Assembly: GCF_013373865.1 (NCBI RefSeq)
Contig: NC_050472.1
Coordinates: forward strand, 17,143,636-17,207,635
DNA from: Monomorium pharaonis
Lineage: Eukaryota; Arthropoda; Insecta; Hymenoptera; Formicidae
Direction of reading: 5' to 3'
DNA: 64,000 bases
This document shows positions 10,682 through 21,790 of this stretch, piece by piece (positions within the stretch are counted from its first letter, which is position 1; each line of letters opens with the position of its first letter). Under the pieces are notes generated by a model. It had not been told where the DNA came from. It saw nothing but the letters and a program-made list of their open reading frames with translations, and did not search any database. The position numbers and the translations under genes are program-made.

Positions 10682-13600
10682 AGGGTAAGTCAAGAGAGGA
10701 GGAGTCGAGAGAAGCGAGGGTCTTGAAAATAGATTTTTGGAATGTGGCAGGGCTGGGGAATAAAGATAAGGATTTTTGGGATAATTTAAAAGAATGGGAT
10801 GTAATGTTTTTATCAGAGACATGGGCGGACACAAGGGGTTGGGAAAAGATAAGAGACAGGGTACCAAAGGGTTATGAGTGGGGAGTACAGAAGGCTAGTA
10901 GAAAAAATAGAAAAGGTAGAGCAATGGGGGGAATGGTGGTAGGAATAAGAAAAGAGTTAAGTGATAGAGAAAGTAAAATAGTTGAATTAGGAGAAGGGTT
11001 AGTGTCGGTGGGAATTAAGATTGGAAAGGAAAGTTGGAGGATTGTAGGGGTGTATATAAAGGAGGAAGGTAGGGAAGGAGCTATGTAGTTACTGAGACAG
11101 ATGATGGAATCAAAGGATGGAGAAGCGAAGGTGATTATTGGGGGCGATTTCAACGCGAGAACCGGTAGAGAAGGAGGAGGTTGGGGGGAGGATTCGGATG
11201 GCGATGAGGGGGAAGAGCAGACTAGGAGAATGTCCAAAGATAGTAAGGTAGATAAAGAAGGAAGAAAGCTAATAGAACTGATAGGTGAATGTGGATGGGA
11301 AATATTAAATGGAAGGATGGTAGGAGATGAGGAAGGAGAGTATACGTATGTAGGAGCTAGGGGAAGCACTGTGATAGACTATATATTAGTAGATAGAGAG
11401 GCGAAAGATAGAATAAAAAAGATGAGGGTAATAGATAAGGTAGAGTCGGATCATTTTCCAGTAGTGGCAGAGGTGAGGAGTGAGGGGAGAGAGGTAATTG
11501 TAAGGAGGAGAGGCAGGGAGATAAGGGGAGTCTGGGATGAAGAGGGAAGGGAATTGTTCAGGAGAGTTTTGGAGGGGGAGATAGAGGAAAAATATGAACA
11601 GGAGGTAAATGAGGAGTGGGATAGGATGCGGAGTAAAATTAAGAATGCAATGGGGAAGACGGAGAGAGAGAGAAGGAAAGGCAAGAAGGTAGAAAGAGGC
11701 TGGTGGGACGAAGAATGTGAGGGCGTGAAGCGGCAGGTGAGGAGGGAATTAAGGAGGTGGAGAAAAGGACTAGAGGATAGGAGTAAATATTTAGGGCTGA
11801 AAAGAGAATACAAAGTTCTTTGTGAGAGGAAGAAAGAGGAGGAGAATAAGAAGTGGGAGAAAAAAGCAGAAGAGGCCAGGAATGAGAGTGAAGTGTGGGA
11901 GATAGTAAATAAGGATAGGAGAAAGAAAAAGAGGGTCAACGAAGGAATAAGAATGGAGGAGTGGAAAAAGTACTTTATGTGTTTGTTAGGTGGAGTAGAG
12001 ACAAGAGTGGTTAGAGGAGACGAGAGAAAGGATAGAGAGAGTGGTAGAAGAGAGGTGGAACAGGGTATAAGCAAGGAGGAGGTAAGAAAGGTGGTGAGTA
12101 AACTAAAAGTAGGAAAAGCGGGAGGAGTAGATGGTATTCCGAATGAGGTATGGAGGTGGGGGGGAGGAAGATTAGAGGAGTGGATAGGGGGTTTTTTGAA
12201 TAGGGTATGGAGGGGAGAGGAATGGCCGGAGAATTGGAAAGAAGGAGTAGTAGTACCGATTGTTAAAAAGGGAGAGGGAAAGCAGGTGAAGGAGTATAGG
12301 GGAATAACGTTAATGCCCACGCTTTATAAGGTATATGCAAAAATTTTAGCAGAAAGGTTAAATGAGGAGATTGAGGAGAAGGGAATAATCCCAGAAAATC
12401 AGACAGGTTTTAGGAATAAGAGAGGGACAATAGATAATATTTTTGTATTGAACTACGTAGTAAATAGAAGTGTGGACAAAAAAGGAGGAAAATTAGTAGC
12501 GTTATTCGTAGATTTGAAGGCAGCATTTGATTCGGTGGATAGAGGGATTTTGATAAAGACGATGAGGGAGAGGGGGATTAGAGAAGGTTTAATAGAGAGA
12601 GTAGAAGGCTTACTAAGAGAAACGAAGAGTAGTTAGGGTTGGGGAGGAGACAGGGGAAGAGTTTTGGACGGGAAGGGGGGTAAGACAGGGTTGCCCACTG
12701 AGTCCGTTGTTGTTTAATCTATTGATCTCAGACTTAGAAGAAGTAATGGGGAGGGTCAAGTGGGGAGGGGTGAAGGTGGGAGGTGTAAAGGTGTGTACGT
12801 TAGCATATGCGGATGACTTGGTGTTAATAGCGGAAGACGAGGATCAGATGAGAAGTATGTTGGAAAGGCTAGAAAGATACTTGGATGAAAAGAACTTAGT
12901 TTTAAATGCAGAGAAGTCGAAAATAGTGAGGTTTAGAAAGGGAGGAGGTAGGGAGAGTAGAAGAAGTTGGTGGTGGAAAGGAAATAGGATAGAGGAGGTG
13001 AAAGAATTTTGCTATCTAGGGTATGTGTTCCAAAAAAACGGGGGGCAAGAAGCGCAGATAAAAAATAGGGTGAGAAGAGCGGCGGCAATGATGGGTCAGG
13101 TTTGGGGAATCGGGAAGAGAAGGTACGGGGGTGATTGGGGAAGGAGGGTGTGGCTATTTGACAGGTTGGTATGGACGGTTATGGGATACGGGGTGGAAAT
13201 TTGGAGTTGGAAGGAGAGAGACGGTATGGAGAAGCTAGAGGAGAGGTATCTGAGATGGATGCTAGGCTTGGATTGGCACACGCCGGGTTATATGGTAAGA
13301 GAGGAGATACTAAGGGATAAATTGAGAGGGAAAGCGGGAAGAAGGGCGTGGAAATATGAGAGGAGGTTAGAAGAGGGCGGAGGTAGCGAGTTGGCAAGAA
13401 TGTGTTTAGAAGAAATAAAGACGAGGTGTAGGACAAAAAAAGTAGGAAGTGGCTGGGAAAAGGAAAGAAGGAGTTTTTGGGAGGACAGGGGAGGGAATTT
13501 GGTAGAGTTAGGCGAGGAAAGAGAGGAGGATAGAGTAGAAGCGATATTTATTAAGGAGAGAAAAATGCAGAGAGAGGAAAGATGGGAGAGAATTGTAGGT

Positions 13601-13971
13601 TCAGAATATAATAGGTGGTATAAAATGGTGAAGGAGGAGGGCATACCAGGATACTTAAAAAAAGGGTGGGGAGAGAGCAGGTGGAGGAGAATTATAAGAT
13701 GTAGATTGGGTAACGAGATGAGAGGCAATAAATATTGGGAGGAGGAGGAAAAGAAAAGATGCAGATTATGTGGAGGTGGCGTAGAGACGTGGGAGCATGT
13801 ATGGGAGGAGTGTAGAGATTGGGGTTTAGACAGAGACAGTTGGTAGGAGGTGGTAGGAAGAATTTTAGGGGCTGATGGGGAGGGAGAGAGTTGGATTAGA
13901 GAATTGATGAGAAAGAGGGAGGGGATAGAGAGAGGCGACGATAGCATGAAGAGTGGAAAAATGGTTATTTA
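10678..13971 (+). pseudogene. LINE ORF2: AP endonuclease and reverse transcriptase, broken
   Basis: APE domain at about 10720-11480 with DFWNVAGL, SETWAD, GGDFNART, IDYILVD and SDHFPVVAEV. RT at about 12060-13000 with YRGITLMPTLYK, FVDLKAAFDSVDR, GVRQGCPLSPLLFN and the active site YADDLVLI. A C-terminal cysteine cluster (CRLCGG then HVWEEC) lies near 13760-13810. Three lesions are visible: an in-frame TAG at 11086-11088, a frameshift between 12610 and 12700 after a false stop at 12634, and a TAG at 13844-13846, after which the frame stays open to 13971. ORF2 is therefore non-functional although the catalytic motifs are preserved. Confidence 0.88.
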
Positions 13972-14168
13972 ATTGAAGGAAGAGCAGAGGAAACGGAAGT
14001 CCACAGATAGGCGATGTGTGTGTGTGTGCGTAGGAGGATAGGTTGTAGAGGCAGCAGCGGCTGCCAAAGCAACCAGGAATTAGATTTAAGATAGAAATAA
14101 GTTAGTTTAAGGTAGAATATGTATGTTGAGATTGTAAACCCCAAGGGGATTCAATAAAGTTCATTAAT

Positions 14169-14183
14169 ATGAGAATCCTAACC
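14169..14183. repeat. Target site duplication of the LINE, right copy
   Basis: An exact copy of the 15 bp at 9457-9471, immediately after the ATTCAATAAAGTTCATTAAT end of the LINE. Confidence 0.9.
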
Positions 14184-14298
14184 ATTTAATGATGACATTC
14201 AGTGATGACATTACAGCATTCCAGAGAGCGGAGCGATATCATAAATTAACGTACTACGTCGCGTGCAAGTGCTTCGTAAAAGACTGTGATAGCTAAAA
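14184..14298 (+). pseudogene. Polinton-associated ORF, 3-prime part
   Basis: Directly after the target duplication the frame of FFDENPN continues (HLMMTFSDDITAFQRAERYH, then YYVACKCFVKDC) and closes with TAA near 14296-14298. Removing the LINE and one duplication copy makes this continuous with the ORF at 9038-9471. It ends just upstream of the polymerase gene. Confidence 0.55.
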
Positions 14299-14987
14299 AG
14301 TGTCAAAAACATTATAAAAAAGAATGTGGAATATTTCGAGCAAATGGAACGCGAGCTGTCAGAGCAAGCAAACAGAGTCGCTAACTTGGGCGAGTGTTTC
14401 ATGTGGTTACAGCGATGCGACGAATTTATACAACAGCTTGGGGAACATAACCGCATCAAGCGTCCTCGGCTTGCCATCGGACAGAGACAATCGTTGGTTG
14501 CGAGGATCGCGCGACTCGAGAGTGAAAAAACGCTATTACAAAGACGTTTTGTGCATGTAGGCGGTAATTACGCGAGCACTAGTAATAACGCGGACAGACT
14601 TGTGTGGCGGGAAATAGATGCAGCGTTCGAGAATCGCATTCAGACAGGTGTGGTGATAAATACAAACTATATTAAACCGCGAACGTTTTTAGAAGATGCA
14701 GGTGGTATAGTGCTTGAGCGAGTACGGGACGCTCTAGAAAAACAATAGAGTCTTAAGAGTCTTAACAATGTATCGATCAATGTCTACGGGATCAAAAAGG
14801 AAATGGCGATGCTAAAGATTCTTCCGTTGCGGCTCTCAAACGATAAAAAAGAGAGGCATGTCAATTTATTATACTTGCAAAATCTGCGCGAAGACAGCGT
14901 AGGTCATTTTGCCTGGATAAAAAATCTGCACCGCCTCGTCAGCTCCCAATTGAGCAAATATGAACACAAGAAATACATTTGTGATCG

Positions 14988-15057
14988 GTATGTATATTGA
15001 AAAGAATATTCATAATTTAGCAAAAAGTTGTTAAAAATGTTTTCTTTATTTTTACAG
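14988..15057 (+). other. 70-bp spliceosomal intron in the polymerase gene
   Basis: The donor is GATCG|GTATGT and the acceptor TTTATTTTTACAG|GTG. Splicing joins KYICDR to CLHYFPSC in frame, restoring a CxxC-type zinc-binding pattern, whereas the unspliced sequence has stops. The upstream T-rich tract supports the acceptor. Confidence 0.75.
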
Positions 15058-15951
15058 GTGCTTGCATTATTTTCCGTCTTGCGAGAGGCTGCAATCACAC
15101 AATGTGGACTGTCAGACGATGAATGACTGTGCTATCACATTGTCCACCGAAGACGACAAATGGCTAAATTTCCGAAATATAAACCACAAGGAACGAGTGC
15201 CCTTCGTCGTCTACGCAGATCTCGAGTGTGTGCTGCGGAAGACACAACACGATGCAGAGCAAGCGTCGTACACATATCAACAACATGAAGTATTCAGCAT
15301 CGGATACTACGTGCGATGCTCGTAAGACGACGCGTTATCTACATATAAGTTTTGTCGCGATAAAGTTTGCGTCGCATGGTTCACGAAACAACTCGAAGAA
15401 TTAGCGCATAATTAAAACTCGTTTATCCACTAATGTCCCCATGGAAACGTTATCGAAGGAACAATTGAAGGCATACCGTAGCGCGACGCGGTGTCATATC
15501 TGCGATAAGCCGTTTGCGCCAGACGATACGCGGGTGCGCGATCGTCTGGCGCGATTGTCACCTGACCGGTCGTTACCGCGGTCCCGCGCATTCTCTTTGT
15601 AATCTAAATTATCGAAATGTATCATACATGCCAATTATTTTTCATAATTTATCTGGATACGATTCACATTTCATTATTAAAAAAATAACCACTGCGTTTA
15701 AAGGGAAGACCGACGTACTTCCCATCACGAAAGAAAAGTACATTTCTTTCACAAAACATGTCATAGACACAGCCGATAAATTAAATCCACACAATTACAT
15801 AAAACTACGGTTTATAGATTCATATAAATTTTTAAATACTAGTCTTGAAAAATTGGCATCGTTTCTAGGCAAAGAAAAATTAAAAATTGTACGTTCCAAA
15901 TTTTTGCACTTGTCTGACAAGGATTTCGATTCATTGACACGAAAAGGTGTA

Positions 15952-15960
15952 TTTCCGTAC
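15952..15960. repeat. 9-bp target duplication, left copy (foldback 1)
   Basis: TTTCCGTAC here matches TTTCCGTAA at 16622-16630 in 8 of 9 positions. Both encode the same VFPY part of the polymerase, so the host frame resumes directly after the element. Confidence 0.8.
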
Positions 15961-16621
15961 GGGAGAGATTCAATGACGCACAGTACAATTGGACACGTTA
16001 CAATTGCCCACCGTGCTATTAGACACGAAACATTGCGCACCGTTTGATTGCACACCGTTCAATTGGACACAGTTCGATTGGACACCGTTCGATTGGACAC
16101 AGTTCGATTGGACATCGTCCGATTGGACACCGTTCGATTGGACACAGTTCGATTGGACACCGTTCGATTGGACACAGTTCGATTGAACATCGTCCGATTG
16201 GACACCGTTCGATTGGACACAGTTCGATTGGACACAATTCGATTGCACACCGTTCAATTGCGCACCGTTCAGTGGCGATTGAACGGTGCGCCACTGAACG
16301 GTGCGCCATTGAACGGTGCGCAATCGAACGGTGCGCAATCGAACTGTATCCAATTGAACTGTGTCCAATCGAACTGTGTCCAATCGAACTGTATCCAATT
16401 GAACTGTATCCAATCGAACTGTATCCAATCGAACTGTGTCCAATCGAACGGTGTCCAATCGAACGGTGTCCAAATCGAACTGTGTCCAATCGAATTGTGT
16501 CCAAACAAACTGTGCGCAATTGAACAGTGCGCAATTGAACGGTGTGCAACGTTTTGTGTCTAATAGCACAGTGGGCAATTGCAACGTGTCCAATTGTACT
16601 TTGCGCCAATGAAAGCCTTTT
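15961..16621. mobile_element. Foldback element 1, arms of 15-bp tandem repeats
   Basis: The 661-bp element is inserted in the polymerase gene. The left half is GATTGGACACCGTTC-like units in tandem, and the right half is the same array inverted (GAACGGTGTCCAATC). The halves meet with almost no spacer near 16270-16290. Outer arm segments also match: GTACAATTGGACACGTTACA at about 15983 against the complement of the sequence at 16583-16600. It has a 9-bp target duplication and encodes no protein; reading frames across it are repeat artefacts. The structure is that of Foldback or MULE-type non-autonomous elements (inference). Confidence 0.85.
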
Positions 16622-16630
16622 TTTCCGTAA
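16622..16630. repeat. 9-bp target duplication, right copy (foldback 1)
   Basis: TTTCCGTAA pairs with TTTCCGTAC at 15952-15960. The polymerase sequence continues at once with GAGTACGTGGATTGC. Confidence 0.8.
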
Positions 16631-18320
16631 GAGTACGTGGATTGCGTGGACAAGCTGCAGGAGACATGTTTACCACCGTGCGCATCATTTTACAGTTCCC
16701 TAACCTCTAATACTGTATTCGAGAGCGATTACACACACGCCGAGAATGTCTGGAAGCGTTTCTCCGTTTGAACATTAGGTGAATATAGTGATCTATATTT
16801 GAAAACAGATGTTTTATTATTAGCTGATATTTTTAAAAATTTCCGCAATAAATGCTTAGAAAGTTATGGTCTCGATCCCGCACATTATTACACTCTCCCC
16901 GGACGTGGGATGCTATGTTAAAATACACCAACATCACTTTCGAACTGCTTATTGACATTGACATGGTAATATTTATAGAACGCAGTATACGCGGTGGCCT
17001 CAGTCAATGTTCAGGCAGACATGCGCGAGCCAATAACAAGTACATGCAGACGTATGACCCATCAAAACCATCTTCATATCTTATGTACTTTGACGTCAAT
17101 AATTTGTACGGATGGGCAATGTGTCAACCGTTGCCCTATGGAAAATTTCAATGGGTCAAAGATGTTTCAAATTTTGACGTGTGTGCGATCGCTCCTAATT
17201 CACCAACGGGATACATTTTCGAAGTTGATCTCGAATATCCTCGAGACCTTCACGAGCACATTCCTTCATGAGCACACTGACCTACCTTTCTGTCCGACAC
17301 GTGATAAACCACCAGACAAGCGTGAATATAAACTTCTAGCGACCTTGTATGATAAGAAACGTTACGTCATTCACTACCGCAACCTGCAGCAGTGCATGCG
17401 TCACGGTCTTCATATCGCGAAGATACACCGCGTGTTAAAATTCGCACAATCTCCATGGCTCTGTAAATACATAGAGGTAAACACGCAATTCCGAACCATC
17501 GCTAAAAATGATTTCGAAAAAAAACTTGTATAAATTAATGAATAATGCGGTGTTTGGTAAAACCATGGAGAATGTGCGCAATCATGTTGACGTTAAGTTG
17601 TTGACGAAATGGTTGGGGCGGTATGGTGCGGAGGCAATGATTGCGAAACCAAATTTTCACAGTCGAAGTATTTTTGCGGAAAATTTAACCGCCGTTGAAC
17701 TTGGAAACCTCGAGGTAAAATTATATAAACCGATTTACGTAGGCATGTGTATCCTAGATATTTCTAAGACATGTCTATATGTATTTCACCATGAATATAT
17801 GTTACCTCTGTATTGTGACAAATGTAAAGTCATGTACACTGACACCGACAATCTCGTATACCTCGTCGAGTGCGAGGATACTTACGAGACGATGAAACGC
17901 GATATCGCTAGGTTCGACACGAGCGATTATTCGGTTGACAACACATACAGTATGCCTCTCGAAAATAAAAAAGTTCCGGGCCCGATGAAAGATGAGAACA
18001 ATGGTGTGATAATGACCGAGTTCGTTGGACTTAGAGCAACGATGTATGTGTTGAAGATGGATGGAAAGAAGGATACGAAAAAGGCGAAAGGTGTCAAGAA
18101 TAGCGTAGTAGCGCGAACCATAACGTTCGATAATTATACCCGGTGTTTGAGAGGTGAGATCGAAATGACGCGCCGCCAATCATGCATAAGATCCAAGATG
18201 CATGAAGTATATACGGTGTCCGAAACGAAAATCGCTCTAAGTCTATATGACGACAAGAGATACCTCATACCCGATTCGGTTAAAACGTTACCGTGGGGAC
18301 ATTATCGAATACCGTTATAA

Positions 18321-18540
18321 TATTTTATATTTTACACATTTTATAGTTTTACATTATAATTTTATTCGTATTTTTATACAAAAGTATTAATAAAGTACAA
18401 GTATTAATAATAAAAATGTATTAAGGATGATGGAAGGATGATAAAAAAATCTCGCATAATATAAAATTAATAACGTATTTTATGTTTATACGGTTAATTG
18501 TACTTTTATGTAAATATAATAAAAACAATTTTTATATGGA
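18321..18540. other. Convergent intergenic spacer
   Basis: AT-rich spacer between the 3-prime ends of the polymerase (plus) and integrase (minus). It contains AATAAA-type words on both strands, fitting back-to-back polyadenylation sites. Confidence 0.4.
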
Positions 18541-19486
18541 TTAAATAACATTGTCTTTATGTATCCATGAATTATGCGATCCATCGAATCCCAGCCACTT
18601 GACATAAACTTCATCTCCTTTTCTGCGTAATATTTTTTCAACAAGATACACGTCAGGATTTGGAACACGCTGCAGCTCATATTCGTAGAATCCTCCAGCG
18701 ATAGGTTTTCCACAGGAATCTTCCAGTACAAATGTCACAGCATTGGTACGTTGTACTTTAATAATTTTAAATATCTCCATAGTCCAATTTGGTGTATAGC
18801 TCTTCTCAAAAACAGTTTTAAATTTGTTGACGCACACCGAGTCACCTACTTTAAATCGCGCGGGTGCTGCAATTTATACGTGACTGTACACAGTGGTTAA
18901 GAGTTTTTTAGCGATTGCAAGCGTAACATCGATGGGTCGCATGCCGATAGTTCGATGCTTTCGTACATTGTAATCTGACACGTGGCAGCAGATCGAGCCG
19001 TCTATAAATTCCATTGAGTGTAAATTGTTTTCACATAATATTCTTTAATGTGCGGTTAAAGCGTTCGACACCTGATGCTTTCATTATAGAGTACGTGGAA
19101 TAATGATTGATATCATGTTTTTTCAATAGTTTTTGCACGTTTGCGTTATAAAATTCCTTTCCTTTGTCTATTTGCAAATTTTTCGGACATTTTCCATCTT
19201 TCCGAATTATCTTTGCAATCGCAATAGCAACTTCGCTACCACTCTTGGCCTTGAGCGGCACAGCCCATGCCAGCTTGCTCAGCACGTTGATAACGGTGAG
19301 TATGTAGTGATAACCTCGGTTAAATTGCGTGTAAGGACGCATCTCAACCACATTCGCCTGCCACAGGTCATCGTATCCGCAAACTATGACATGTCTTCGA
19401 GAAAAATTTCTTCTCGCCGGAGCATGCAACTCCTCAACCAGCAATTGTTTCTCAGACATGCTTGGAGTATAATATACAAATGGCAT
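18541..19486 (-). pseudogene. Polinton integrase with C-terminal chromodomain, frameshifted
   Basis: RVE-type integrase that inserts the element. The core (19486-19031) shows YDDLWQANVVEM, LQIDKGKEF and VERFNRTLK. The second Asp and the Glu of the D,D,E triad are present, but the position normally holding the first Asp (QAD) reads Asn. About 160 bp later a second frame (18837-18541) encodes the SH3-like tail FEKSYTPNWTMEIFKI and a chromodomain (VYLVEKILRRKGDEVYVKW). The intervening 18840-19030 is out of frame and contains stops. The gene converges on the polymerase, with a 220-bp AT-rich spacer between their ends. Confidence 0.88.
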
Positions 19487-19509
19487 ATATATTCGATGTA
19501 TCGACTTTT

Positions 19510-19858
19510 TTACTCTGCACGATGGGTCACCGCGTCGAGCTGTCTTTGAAACTCGTTTAGCATATAAGCTGTAATTTCTACTCTACTTTGGAGTGTCTCA
19601 ATCTTCCTCTCAATTTCATCCTGTCGATCCTTTAAAATTTTCACGGTCTGCTGTACGTATTGTTTATTGGTTGCATTACTATCGTCTACAGGCAGCGCTA
19701 CACGTCGAATCTTGCGCGATAAACTTTGCATCAAAATCGGTGGCAGCCATGCAAAGAACGTTATCGCGCACATAATTTCTGACTAATCCGCTCCATTGAT
19801 AGTATGGTTCCGCACCACCTCTTCCAAGCGATGTTCCAAACTTGTTGATTGACATTTC
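19510..19858 (-). pseudogene. Small Polinton ORF with C-terminal coiled coil
   Basis: The frame from an ATG near 19858 reads MSINKFGTSLGRGGAEPYYQ and VRNYVRDN, then shifts near 19710-19730 into the frame carrying KIRRVALPVDDSNATNKQYV and a helical heptad-like tail (ILKDRQDEIERKIETLQSRV). The two parts overlap in different frames, so the ORF is frameshifted. It sits between the integrase and the next minus-strand ORF. A structural role is possible but unproven. Confidence 0.55.
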
Positions 19859-19890
19859 GATGTTGACTAAATGATTTGTTTCATGCAATT

Positions 19891-20963
19891 TTAATTTATA
19901 ATAAGACCAGCTTTGCAAAGTTCCTCAATAATTGATAGAATCTCGTTGTCGTGAGCATTGTGCCCTGCCTGATGTGAGGCCTCGAGCAATCGAAGGCGAT
20001 CCACAAGCTCGTTAGGATCATCCCAATGAACATAATCGATCTTGTTATCATTTAATGTAATAGCGCTCGGTATACCTTGTCCAACTTTTGCGTCTGTTAC
20101 TAAGGGCGCAATTATATTTTTATATTTAGACCCTTTGTTGCCCATTACTTGATTATGTGCAATATGCCCGATTTTATATGCATTTGTCGCCAATAGAATG
20201 TTTTTATAATTCTGCAGGTCATTATTCGTGTACATGTTGGACATTTTCATGAAAATTAATTCATACAGACCAGGCGTTCCCACATATATTTTACCATCTA
20301 TGACTATGCTGTCATTCTTATGTATATCGATGCGTTTATCGCCGAGCATCGTTCCAAAGTCGGTGAAATAAACTCCATAAACAGTATCTATTATGACTGG
20401 TTTTTTACCACTCAGAACAGCTCCCATATATTTTTGACCTAATGGACCATAGTGTGTGTGCAACTTTTCACGTCCTTCTCGCGTTTCCAATTGTTGTCGA
20501 ATAGACGTCACAAGCGGTTCATTGTCTGCGATTTCAAAAACGTCTTCGACAGAAGGTACATAACTGTATGATCACTATCATCACTATCATGTAATATTTG
20601 CGATGTTTCATTCAAATTAATTGATACAGTTTTTGACCGTCTCATTTTTTTAACAGGAGTAGAGGTCATTATAGAATTGTTAAGCGAAGCGTTTGATCGC
20701 TTTCGTTTCGGTTTTAGTTCTGCGTATTCGTCTTCCCCCGAAAAGAACATTTCATTCTTAATCGGATCTGATACATCACCAACGGTGTTTTCAACAATCA
20801 GTTTTAATGGTTCGACAATGGGCTTAAAGTGTCTCTCCAACGCCATCTCTTCTTACACTTTACCCGCTTTCAAAGCGCGATATTTTTTGCGAATTGAATC
20901 ACTCGTTTTCGCAATCTCTTTTACAATCTTCTCACGATTCATACTGTTATCTGTATTATCCAT
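19891..20963 (-). pseudogene. Uncharacterised conserved Polinton ORF, about 350 aa
   Basis: The start is the ATG at 20963 (MDNTDNSMNREKIVKEIAKT). A TAA at about 20853-20855 interrupts the frame, which continues with ALERHFKPIVEPLKLIVENT and a basic segment (KPKRKRSN). Near 20565 the frame shifts to ETREGREKLHTHYGPLGQKY and ends with DYVHWDDPNELVDRLRL and a helical C-terminus. A GxLGQKYMG motif, a basic linker and the C-terminal helix suggest a virion or DNA-associated protein, but I do not know the function. It lies between the ATPase and the small coiled-coil ORF. Confidence 0.6.
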
Positions 20964-21009
20964 ATTGAGAAATGCTACTTGGTCAACGTATCGAAAACAA
21001 CTAACTGCT

Positions 21010-21693
21010 TTATGGTATTGCGAAGTCATTAAATCTTTTTCGATATCGTCCATCAGCGAGCGCAGTATCCTCATCTATCACTAAAAATTCATACTTTTGT
21101 TGCCAACAAGTATAACATAAATTGCTAAAATCCTTGTAAAACATGTCGGTATTTACATGATCGTTGTACGCGTGATTTAGATTAGTACCATCCTGCTTGA
21201 ATAAAATTAGCAAATTCGCATTGTATAAGATGTTTCGATATCTTTGCATACGTCTGACAGAGATAGAAGCAGTCGACGTCCACGTGTCGCCCCATTGCAA
21301 AGTAGTCTCTTATCGTATCTTGCTTATCACACGCCACGTCATCAAAGATAAAAAGGGAATTCGGAAGCGCTTCACTTGGCTGAATGACATCACAGTTATT
21401 GGAGAATGCAAAATAATTAACTTCTTCAATCGGTCAATAAATTTTTCAAGTATCGATATTTCGGTTGTTGTAATAATTTTGAGTACACATACACATTCTC
21501 AAAACGTACTCTATGCGGACTTTCCAACAAGCTTATTAATACGTTTGTCTTGCCACAATTTGACGGACCGCAAATTATACCGCGTATAGAACTCGGCAAC
21601 ATGTTTCCATACCTTTGTATCTTTCGTTCGGGACATTATCCTGTTATCGAAATTTGTTATTTTAATCGCTGGTGAATGTTGCACGAACCGCAT
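21010..21693 (-). pseudogene. Polinton FtsK-like packaging ATPase, frameshifted
   Basis: A/B-type ATPase expected to drive DNA packaging. The frame opening at 21693 (MRFVQHSPAIKITN) is left by a shift before the P-loop. In the next frame the Walker A motif GPSNCGKTN is at about 21575-21545, the Walker B motif LFIFDDV at about 21355-21335, and GRHVDVDCFYLCQTYAKI follows. The C-terminal piece (21300-21010) has ANLLILFKQDGTN and DEDTALADGRYRKRFND. At least two frameshifts and one stop are present. P-loop Lys and Walker B Asp are intact. Confidence 0.82.
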
Positions 21694-21790
21694 ATTTTTC
21701 CTCTCTATGCTCTCATAAGAACTGATAAAAATTATATTAAGACCGATCTATTTATAGAGACGCGCCGAGCAAAATTGCTAAGTATGTAAA

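Larger units (their letters stand above)
9472..14168 (+). mobile_element. Non-LTR retrotransposon (LINE), 4.7 kb, two ORFs
   Basis: Full-length-looking LINE with a 340-bp leader, ORF1 (9812-10681), ORF2 (10678-13971, broken), and a short 3-prime UTR holding an AATAAA at about 14153. There is no long poly(A) tail. It is bracketed by a perfect 15-bp duplication. The sense strand is strikingly purine-rich with few C residues through both ORFs, which is why the antisense strand shows long Ser/Pro/Leu-rich false ORFs. The clade cannot be fixed by eye; the endonuclease plus RT with a C-terminal CCHC-like motif places it among APE-type LINEs. Confidence 0.9.
14326..18320 (+). pseudogene. Polinton protein-primed DNA polymerase B, decayed and interrupted
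   Basis: The gene replicates the element by protein-primed synthesis. The N-terminal part (14326-14748) contains a coiled-coil-like segment (MERELSEQANRVANLG). After a stop and an apparent internal deletion, coding resumes at about 14785, crosses an intron at 14988-15057 and enters the exonuclease domain (VPFVVYADLECV, about 15197-15235; NLSGYDSHF, about 15640). The polymerase domain shows motif A MYFDVNNLYGWAM (about 17083), motif B KLMNNAVFGKTMENVR (about 17530) and motif C YTDTDNL (about 17833), where the usual DTDS is DTDN. Frameshifts occur near 15325-15515, 16740-16800 and 17270-17510, and a foldback element interrupts at 15961. Full-length family members have roughly 1000 or more residues. 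Inactive copy. Confidence 0.88.

Noticed and set aside
11451..12320. 289-codon antisense ORF opposite the LINE ORF2
   Set aside because: Ser/Leu/Pro-rich frame explained by the purine skew of the sense strand. No motif.
16030..16560. CRISPR-like regular array
   Set aside because: There are no unique spacers. Units are contiguous 15-mers, inverted at the centre, in a eukaryotic transposon setting.
15989..16653. Long ORFs in several frames and both strands with CPIERCPIE, LDTVRLDTV and DWTPFDWTP repeats
   Set aside because: They are translations of the 15-bp foldback array. The periodicity keeps all frames open and there is no other coding evidence.
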